Source: Aedes albopictus (taxonomy: Eukaryota; Arthropoda; Insecta; Diptera; Culicidae). From it: a stretch of DNA of 64,000 nt. Positions 56,726 to 64,000 of this stretch are shown here, piece by piece. The notes beneath the pieces are model-generated. The model had not been told where the DNA came from, did not search any database, and saw only the letters and a program-made list of their open reading frames with translations. The DNA is taken from contig NC_085138.1 of NCBI RefSeq assembly GCF_035046485.1, positions 294,234,256 to 294,298,255 on the forward strand, given 5' to 3'. The position numbers and the translations under genes were made by a program. The stretch's first letter is position 1, and each line of letters begins with the position of its first letter.

Positions 56726-59172
56726 ACGAACATGTGCAAGCTATGCAAACAGGCGGTGCCTGTCAACGAAGAAGCGAACGCTGAAGAAAACACCATAATT
56801 GGGCATTATTACAGCGAACAGGAAGGCAGAGAAGCTTTAACCGGATTCTGCACTTCCGTTACACCGATTTGACGACTACATCTACTGGAATCTTCGTTCC
56901 CAGCAGCGAGATTCCAGGCAGTTCAAGCTATGTACACAGGCGGTGCCTGTCAACCACGAAGCAGTCAAGCTAGCCGAAACACCAATTACTGGGAGATTTG
57001 ATCACGAGAGCTGAAGGTGAGAAGCCGTCGCAATACTGCTCCACCACAGCAACACCGAGTGTGAGTCGACAGCAAGGATTTCCGTACAGCCGTACGAGGT
57101 TCCACAATGTTAAAGCTATGTCCGCAGGCAATGCCTGTCAACCATGAGTACCATGCTCCAAAAACACGTAACAAACGGGAAAATGGTAAAAAGTCAGGTG
57201 TGATGAGCAATAATTTCTTTACGACTACCTCTCCACCTCGACAAATCAGCCAGCTTTGTGGTAGACCACGATCTTCGCCAGGAACACTGAACGATTTGCG
57301 ATTCCATCACCCGATCCGTCAGAAGGCCGAACAGTAGCAAGTGGAGAATCAACATGCGGTACCCAAACACTTCCATCGCGCCAGGAAGTGTACCGTGAGC
57401 CGTTCGCCAAGCGAGAGAAATGGCACCCTGTGATTCTGGAAACGGAACGCAGGTTTCTCGTCAAGGCACCAGATGTATTCTCTGATAGGAGGAGTGGAGA
57501 CCCGGAGATCGACGACCAAACATCGGTTCGGCGCGGAGTCGAAGCTTACGGCCACTATCAGGCGCAGGGAGACAGCAACTGGAGAGCTTTGGGAGAGCAG
57601 GAGGATGTAGCAAGAAGCCTACAGCGGGCGCGGGAAATTGGAACCCTGAAAACAGCCGTGAGTAAGGAGGCTCCAAATACCAGGACGAAGACACGCCAAA
57701 CACCAGGACGAATCGACAGCCTACTGAAGGCGAGGGAGACTGGGACCCTGAAAACAGCAGTGAGTAGGGAGGCTCCAGATACCATGTCAAAGAGCGCCGC
57801 AACCATCAGCCTACAGCGGGCAAGGGAGACTGGGACCCTGAAAACAGTAGTGAGTAGGGAGGCTCCAGATACCAGTACAGAGAGCACAGCAGTCATCAGC
57901 CTACAGCGGGCGAGGGAGATTGGGACCCTGAAAACAGCAGTGAGTAGGGAGGCTCCAAACACCACTACGAACAACCCAGCGAATCGACAGACTACAAAGA
58001 GCGATCAACATGCGGTACCTAAACACTTCCATCGCGCCAGGAGGTGTACCGTGAGCCGTTCGCCAATCGAGAGAAATGGCAACCCTGTGATTCTGGAAAC
58101 GGGACGCAGGGTTCTCGTCAACGCACCAGATGTATTCTCTGATAGGAGGAGTGGAGACCCGGAGATCGACGACCAAACATCGGTTCGGCGCGGAGTCGAA
58201 GCTTACGGCCACTATCAGGCGCAGTGAGACAGCAACTGGAGGGCATTGAGAGAGCAGAAGGACGTAGCAGGCAGCCTACGGCGGGCGAGGGAGACTGGGA
58301 CCCTGAAAACCGTCGTGAGTAGGGAGGCTCCAGATACCAAACGATCCAGATAACGAGTGAAGCGCAACAACACCCCGAGGAACCCTCACACCGAAACACA
58401 CTAAATGGTCATGCCGTTAGCCGATCGAGACAAATCGAGCCCATCTTCAAGAATTCGACCATCCTCACTACACAGAGCTATGAGTGGCACCACTACGAAG
58501 GAACAAAATACGATCTCGGCAATCCAAGCACATCCACGACTGGATGGTGTACACGAACCCTCAAGTGTTTCCAGTCAATTCGAATGCGTGGCCAAGGGTT
58601 AAAGATCTGGGGGTCGTCATGAAATCTTCATCCCAAAAGTAACGCGACCAGGGGCGCGGTAAAACCCTATTTCCCGGGCTCATGACGATTTAGATTAGTA
58701 AATTTTTCTTTTCTCAGAACATGCACAAACCAAAGCAAACCAATTTTGTCCTTGTAGATAATCTGTAACTATAGCTTCTTAACGTTTTGTGTGAGATTAA
58801 GCCTATTTTAGTCAATACAATAGGCTAGAATCCGATTTGAGTGTTTTGCCGTAGGATTCGTAGAAGCTGGACAAGGACATTGGTCAGAGACGATTTGAGA
58901 GGTCGAAGATTTTGCCAGGCGCAGCTGGCGTGAAGTTTAGTTTAGCATTAAGATTATGCAGTTTGGAGGATAGAGAAGATTTGGCAAGCGACCAAGGCTT
59001 GCGTATGAGTTTGGTTTTAGTTGAGGAAACGATGTAACTTGAGGTCTGCTCAAGAGTTAGGTTGACCGACTTGTCTCTGACCATCATCCTAGGAGGACGA
59101 GTAAGATTTTGTGAATTTTTCATAAATCGCTAGATCATCGATTTATGAAAAATTCTTCCGCTACGGTAGAGT
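56726..59172 (+). other. Repeat-built segment between pol and 3' LTR
   Basis: Three diverged units spaced 187-188 bp carry CAGGCGGTGCCTGTCAAC (56750, 56937, 57125). A 217-bp block (57352-57570) recurs 658 bp later (58010-58228). Between and after them, five copies of a 90-102 bp unit contain GGGACCCTGAAAACAGCAGT (57643, 57745, 57835, 57925, 58300). One frame is open at 57388-58227 because the units keep frame (REIGTLKTAVSREAPNT), but it has no recognised domain. It sits where env would be. I see no clear polypurine tract just before 59173. Confidence 0.8.
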
Positions 59173-61010
59173 TGTAACGTTTAAGTTTGATTTGGGCCCG
59201 TATCACTATTATTCGTTCAAGATAGAATAAAAGAGTTATAAGAAACTATGAAAAACAACACAAATGAGTTCACCATCTCGCTCCGTGCAATTTCGAGCGC
59301 TAACGGCCAATTCGAATCACCCCAAGCAATTATACCGACAATCGCTCCAGTCCGACAACCAAACAGCTGTCATTCGTAGTTTGCTTCCCACAGAGCGGAC
59401 CGCACACACACATTCTCGCTCAAGCCTTAGTCAGCGGGAGGCAAAAAAGAAGTCCCGTTGGAGTGAACTGGCAAACGGCTCATTCCGAACCGACCGCCAT
59501 CGTGAAAAGTGTGTTAAAAAGAACGCGCCGCGAGTGAAAAGTTTTTGGGTCCTACGGAAGTGGGAGCAACGAGAGCATTTAAAAGGAAGGATACCGTTTC
59601 CCAGCTCAGCAAGGGCATTCCCGTTAAGGTGTAGATTGCTCTCCACGTCAAAAGCACGTCCGCGAAAAGGACGCGTCGAGTCGCGCAGAACCACGTGCGA
59701 AGATCCATCAGGGAACCGGTTTGGTTAGGCCTGGCTGGGACCGCAGGAAGCCGTGCTCCTCAGAGCAGTATTGCATCAAGAAAACGGTCGGGGTTCGACG
59801 AACCGACGCTGGCTGATTCGAACGGAGCAAGGCTCGATCCACAAGGCGATCACAACGAGGTTAGGATCGGCGTCCAAAAGCAGATCCCATCCGGTGAGTA
59901 CTGACAGTCTAGCAAGAAGAAGGCCCTCATATTGATTTTCGTCGTTATGCTAGATATCGTCGTCCGGAAGCTGTGGCCGCACAAGTAACACTTTCAGAAA
60001 GCGTACTTCCGTGAAGGAAACGGGCCTCCTCGACAGAGTTAGTTCCGTGGACTGAATACTAGGCGGTCAAAAGTCGGCATCCGTTGGCGGAGATTACGCG
60101 GAGACACAAGCGCGTCCAGAAACGAGTCCTTTTGTGCTTTCCAGACAGAGCGACAGCGATCGGAACGGCGGTGTAGGAGAGGACGTTTCTTGGATCGGAG
60201 TCGTGACAGGGCGAATGTTCATCGGTGAGTACGACCCCGTTCGGAAAGGCGAAGTATAAGCAAGCTAATCTTACATTGCCCTCAGACTAATCACGAGAGC
60301 GGTCAGATCTGAGACGCAATAATCGTCAGTTGGAACACTACACGATCATCGGCCGCTGCCCGCCCGGACCTAGGCGGCGAATCGGCACGAAATCGGTCAA
60401 TACGGTACCTTCCTGGACGAGATAGGAAGATCCACGGTCACGTCAGCGTCAACCAAATCAACGCAACGGAAAACCCCTTTTAAGGGTAAGACATCCATTT
60501 CCAAGATTGTCGGTCGGAGCAAAACCTAACTTTCCGTACGACAGGGTTTTTCTTATTGACTGTCTTTCAGCTTCGACGTAGCCGCGACAGACCGAGTTCG
60601 TACCTCTGGATCGATCGCCGGATTCGAACGTCCAAAGCAGATTCCGAACCTGGTCGACACCAGGGGTCAGCCTGAAATCAGCATGAGCGGACGAGCGACG
60701 GATCGTCCCACTGCCGAAGGGGCGCGTAAATTGTCGGGATTCGATGCGGCCAGAAGATACTAGTTCCGGTGCCGTGAGTACCCGTTATTAGGCTTAAGCG
60801 AAAATGAATATGTTTAGCACCTAAGAAAATCAATCAAAGGCCTTTGAGGGTAGGAAGTTTAGGAAGGAGGAGTGCAAAGATGTTTGGCAATACAGATTGT
60901 TAAAATGAACTACACGTTTTGTGATTTCGTTGGTGTCTTGGCCCTTTAGTGTCTGCTTTGTGTTTCGCTTCGGTGGTTTTCGCTCTACCCCTACCGGGAA
61001 ACTTGCAACA
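59173..61010 (+). repeat. 3' LTR (1838 bp)
   Basis: Matches the 5' LTR from TGTAACGTTTAAG to GGGAAACTTGCAACA, with six instead of seven As at about 59442. Followed by CGTC, the target duplication. The sequence just before it (GCTACGGTAGAGT) is not an obvious polypurine tract. Confidence 0.95.
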
Positions 61011-61664
61011 CGTCCCAACTGGGATACAGTCACAAACTGGGACAAAGCTTTTTTCCACAGTTATTAGCCAAGAGCTTTCTCTTCCAATGACCATTTTGTT
61101 TTTGTTTAATATAGTCAGGCACGGAGATGCTTTCGGAGATGCCCAAGGAAGTAAAGGAAATTTCCATTACCAAAAGTTCCTGAACCGATCGGAAATTGAA
61201 CCTGCCACCCTCAGCATGGTCCTGTTGTATACTCGTGCGATTACCACCTATGACCTTCTTAAAGGAATGTCCAGAAATTCTTAGAGGAAATCTTGAGATA
61301 ATCCTTGGAGGAATTTCTGATAGATTCATTGAATAAATTTTTCGAATTCCTTGAGGACAGACTTGTTTGAATCCCATAATGGTCGCCACAATGGCCGACT
61401 TTGGCACCTACTCACGATTTCGAAAGCACAAATCTCTTCATAAACAAAACCAGCACACCTGAGCTTCTTATTGTCAGCTTATTACAAGTGAGCAAGAACG
61501 GAATAATGAAACGCACTGTTGTTTGAAGCTTGCTTCTTGAGATTTGTGCGTCTGAAGTTCTGATGCACTGTTGAGGAGGGATTTAAATACGTTTGTCCTT
61601 AAAGAAATCCTTTGGGTGAATTTCGAAGGATGAATTTTGGTTGAATACCTTAGAGAGAAATGTA

Positions 61665-61729
61665 CCGTGAGGTCGCCATTCCCCGCTTATTCTCGAATGG
61701 AGCATGAGCGATGAATGACGACCTCGCGG
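61665..61729. mobile_element. 65-bp TA-flanked micro-MITE, CCGTG family
   Basis: TA at 61663-61664 and 61730-61731. CCGTGAGGTCGCCATTC at the left and CCGCGAGGTCGTCATTC as the right-end complement make up most of the element. The centre is CCCGCTTATTCTCGAATGG. It has the same termini as the 442-bp and 1.38-kb members. Confidence 0.75.
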
Positions 61730-61847
61730 TATAAGTAGTATGTACTTAAAATAATGTTTGAACAAATTCTTGTAGAATTCTCGAAGGAATTATTGGAGAA
61801 ATTTTCCGAAGAAAATCTAGAAGAATCCCTGAAAAAAAATACGGAGC

Positions 61848-62164
61848 AATTGGGTTTTTAGGGGTATCATATTCGGAATCTTCGGCTAAAAATTAGTCTA
61901 AATTCAAAATTTCATAATTTTTGGTGCCTATTTTTGAAATGCATTTTATCGATTAAACTGTCTTTCTATCCACGGAAATTCTAACGGTTTTGTTTATTTA
62001 CCTATCGGAACAGAGGTCTTGGAACGCAACAAAATCACGTTATACTCAGTAAAATGAGCTCTTTTAGTAGCTATAGAGTAGTAGCTATGATTTATAGTAG
62101 TAGCTATAATTTAGTAGCTATGAGGCTATAGAAAGTAGCAATATTTTATTCACTAAACCCAATT
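61848..62164 (-). mobile_element. MITE, AATTGGGTT family, copy C (inverse)
   Basis: From AATTGGGTTTTTAGGGGTAT to TATTCACTAAACCCAATT, it is the reverse complement of copies A and B (2613, 3357). A small tandem expansion of TAGTAGCTATGA is present near 62080-62120. Confidence 0.75.
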
Positions 62165-62364
62165 GATAAGAGATTTCCTAGTGGATTATCCGGAAGATTA
62201 CGTGGAAGATTTTTTGATGAACTTTTTGCAGAAATTCCTACAAAAATCTTTGCAAAAAAAAACTGAAAGAATCGAGGAATTCTTTATAGACTCCTAGAAG
62301 GATTTCCGCAAAAATCTCAGGAGGATTTCCTGTAGGAATCATCGGAGGCCTTCCTGAAGAAATC

Positions 62365-62584
62365 TTGTGGGCTTCGTGGCCGTGCGGTTAGCGGCGTCAG
62401 TCGTCTAGGCGTTTCGTAAGCCTCGGAGTGCGGGTTCGATTCCCGCTCCAGTCGGGGAAAACTTTTCGTCAAACGGAAAATTCTCCATTGGGCCACCGGG
62501 TGTTATGTGTGTTGTCCGTTGTCTCGTGTAAGTGTAATGTTCAGTCTGTGCAGCCTCTGGCTGAAGACGGTGTAGTGTCTTTTT
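62365..62584 (+). mobile_element. tRNA-derived SINE, third family, with target duplication
   Basis: TGAAGAAATC is duplicated at 62355-62364 and 62585-62594. The head reads GGCCGTGCGGTTAGCGGCG with B box GGGTTCGATTCCCGC. The 3' part has CAGCCTCTGGCTGAAGACGG and a T-rich end. The head keeps tRNA-like spacing with a long variable loop, which suggests a serine or leucine tRNA ancestor. The same family is at 32168-32395. Confidence 0.85.
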
Positions 62585-62764
62585 TGAAGAAATCGTAAGA
62601 ATTCTCCAACCGCAATTTCTGAGGGAACTCCAGGTGAAATCTTTTTCAAGGCTCTTGGAGAAATACCTGAATATTTGCCTGGAGGGTCATCAGTTGTAAT
62701 TCAAGTAGGAATCGTCGAGAAAATTATCGCAAAAAACATCTGGATGAATAAGAGAAAAGAAATA

Positions 62765-63219
62765 CAGGTACTCTTCGATATAACGTACAAAAAAGTTTTC
62801 TCTTTGTACGTTATATCGAAGTGTACGTTATATCGAAGCAGAGAAAAAAAAAAATATTTTTTATGCTAATATTGATGGTTTCGACCTGAAATTAACCCCA
62901 AATAATGATTTCGGTGAAATTCACAAAATCGATAATGAAAAACATGAGTTTTCTCGAAAAAGTAATTTCGTTTTTTGTGCTTCTTATATCGTACATTTTG
63001 CTTCGATATAACGTAAACTAAATTTTTCCCCAATTTGTGCTAATTCTAGGTAACAAGGTTAATACTGCAAGAAAACATTGATTTGAGTAGTGTCTTAGCT
63101 TATCTGAGGGTTATTCCTGTGAAAAATTCAAATTTTCAATGTTGTACGTTATATCGAAGCAAAATGTACGTTATATCGAATTCGCTATATCGAGGGTACG
63201 CTATATCGAAGAATACCTG
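62765..63219. mobile_element. Tigger-like TA-flanked MITE with TACGTTATATCGAAG repeats
   Basis: TA at 62763-62764 and 63220-63221. The left end CAGGTACTCTTCGATATAAC and the right-end complement CAGGTATTCTTCGATATAGC match closely. Subterminal ACGTTATATCGAAG repeats several times (62808, 62823, 63142 and 63164). The CAGGTA termini resemble the element at 37373. Confidence 0.75.
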
Positions 63220-63349
63220 TACTTAATATCCCCAGAAATTATCCCCGAAAGTACTACGTGGCCTTGCATGATAAATGGACATCATCTATGACATGTACAG
63301 AATCCTATATTTAAAATGATAGCGCCACGTTGCGGTTTAATTAGGGTGG

Positions 63350-63935
63350 GGCGGGGCAAGATGGGTCGCGGGGCAAGATGGGTCAGTGCCATTTGCGGGC
63401 GCATTACTCATGTTTTGATTATGTTAATAATTTTGTTAGATGACCAGCATGAATATACAAAAGATTGGGGCATTGATTGAAAAATTATTCACTCTCATTG
63501 GAAATAAAAAATAAAATGGTTTTTAGCCATTTTTCTTATGCGATACATCCCATATAATCTCCATATAAACGGCCGCGGGGCAAGATGGGTCACCTTCAAT
63601 TTTGAACGTATTTTTGGAGCATTCAAAAGTTATTTATTTTTTATTACAAGACTATCTCATAACTGACTTCAATCAAGCGGAATGAACGCTTAAAATTATA
63701 ACATAAAATTATGATAATTTTTTAGTGAAAACATCGATTTTCAAGTCGCCTGAGGACCACTCGAATCGTAAAGTTTTTTATATTCCAAATAAATTTATAA
63801 AATGTTTACTAGTAGCTCTTGTTTACTCAGTATGGATATGGAGTATATAAGAATGCGGAACAAATCTTATATTTTGACGTTTTTCGTTGAGAAAATGTGA
63901 ATTACTTAAAAGGCGACCCATCTTGCCCCGCCCTT
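63350..63935. mobile_element. GGGGCAAGATGGGTC-family inverted-repeat element
   Basis: The left end has GGGCGGGGCAAGATGGGTCG followed by a second GGGGCAAGATGGGTCA. The right end is GACCCATCTTGCCCCGCCC. An internal GGGGCAAGATGGGTCACC lies at 63576. Inner TTTTGATTATGTTAATAATT matches, in complement, 18790-18830 of the element at 17748-18862. Confidence 0.7.
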
Positions 63936-64000
63936 TTTTCACGGCGCAAAATCGATCACTTTTTAAAACTGCTTGTTTAACATCATATTTTGTATTTAAT

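Larger units (their letters stand above)
49496..61010 (+). mobile_element. Full-length Ty3/gypsy LTR retrotransposon, 11.5 kb
   Basis: Order: 5' LTR, primer site, gag (51483-53645), pol (to 56725), a 2.4 kb repeat-containing segment, 3' LTR. CGTC is duplicated at 49492-49495 and 61011-61014. Protease-RT-RNase H-integrase order places it in Metaviridae (Ty3/gypsy). The tRNA-Lys type primer site and long LTRs recall Osvaldo/Ulysses-type elements, but that is inference. No env-like frame with signal peptide and membrane anchor is visible. Intact frames and near-identical LTRs say it is young. Confidence 0.95.
49484..61260 (-). mobile_element. Feilai-like SINE split by the LTR retrotransposon
   Basis: TTGGATTAACGTC left of the retrotransposon (49483-49495) and CGTCCCAACTGGGA to about 61260 on its right together follow a minus-strand Feilai copy (elsewhere GGCGTAACGTCCTCATTGGG). 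The right part contains ACAGTTATTAGCCAAGAGCT, CAATGACCATTTTG and AACCGATCGGAAATTGAACC, a decayed B box. The SINE was there first. Confidence 0.65.

Noticed and set aside
57388..58227. 279-codon frame as an env gene
   Set aside because: No signal peptide, membrane anchor, cleavage site or fusion-like segment. It is made of repeated units and lies in a repeat module.
62380..62455. A functional tRNA gene at the SINE heads (also 850-910, 17385-17450, 32180-32250, 42073-42140)
   Set aside because: Each is followed by a SINE body, and three have target duplications. Acceptor stems do not close properly.

Overview
The window is AT-rich, repeat-dense nuclear DNA of an insect with spliced genes, very long introns and many nested transposons. 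Three Feilai-like tRNA-derived SINE copies, plus one more split by a retrotransposon, together with the protein sequences point to an aedine mosquito (Aedes aegypti or a close relative). That assignment is inference from repeat recognition, not a database result.

Three host protein genes can be supported. (1) The 5' part of KDM8/JMJD5 lies on the minus strand (exons 1732-2034, 1376-1541, 1206-1317); its JmjC domain lies beyond the left edge. (2) The PUF60/half pint splicing factor gene lies on the plus strand from 5146 to 30590 in five coding exons. It encodes an RD/RS-like N terminus, two RRMs, an alanine-rich linker and a C-terminal U2AF-homology domain, and has a 22.7 kb intron full of transposons. 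(3) NDUFAF2 (mimitin), a complex I assembly factor, lies on the minus strand in two exons (33958-34202 and 31021-31222), tail-to-tail with PUF60. Two exon-like stretches ending in good splice donors (36430-36942 and about 47200-48048) look like 5' leader exons of a plus-strand gene whose coding part is outside the window.

The rest is mobile DNA. The largest element is an 11.5 kb Ty3/gypsy LTR retrotransposon (49496-61010). It has apparently identical 1.84 kb LTRs except for one base in an A-run, a tRNA-Lys type primer site, an intact gag, an intact pol in the -1 frame, and a repeat-built non-coding or orphan module before the 3' LTR. It sits with a 4-bp target duplication inside a Feilai SINE. 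Other elements are pogo/Tigger-like transposons, several TA-flanked MITE families, a TTAA-flanked piggyBac-like MITE, RTE-like non-LTR fragments, three SINE families, and long foldback inverted repeats inside the PUF60 intron.

The most unusual pattern is a set of four elements (9396-11050, 24705-26293, 27505-27932, 39075-41912). Each is bracketed by inverted arrays of a short tandem repeat, with a different repeat in each, like Drosophila Foldback elements. At least two of them share an internal motif. Several nesting events can be read to the base because paralogous or reconstructed empty sites lie in the same window.
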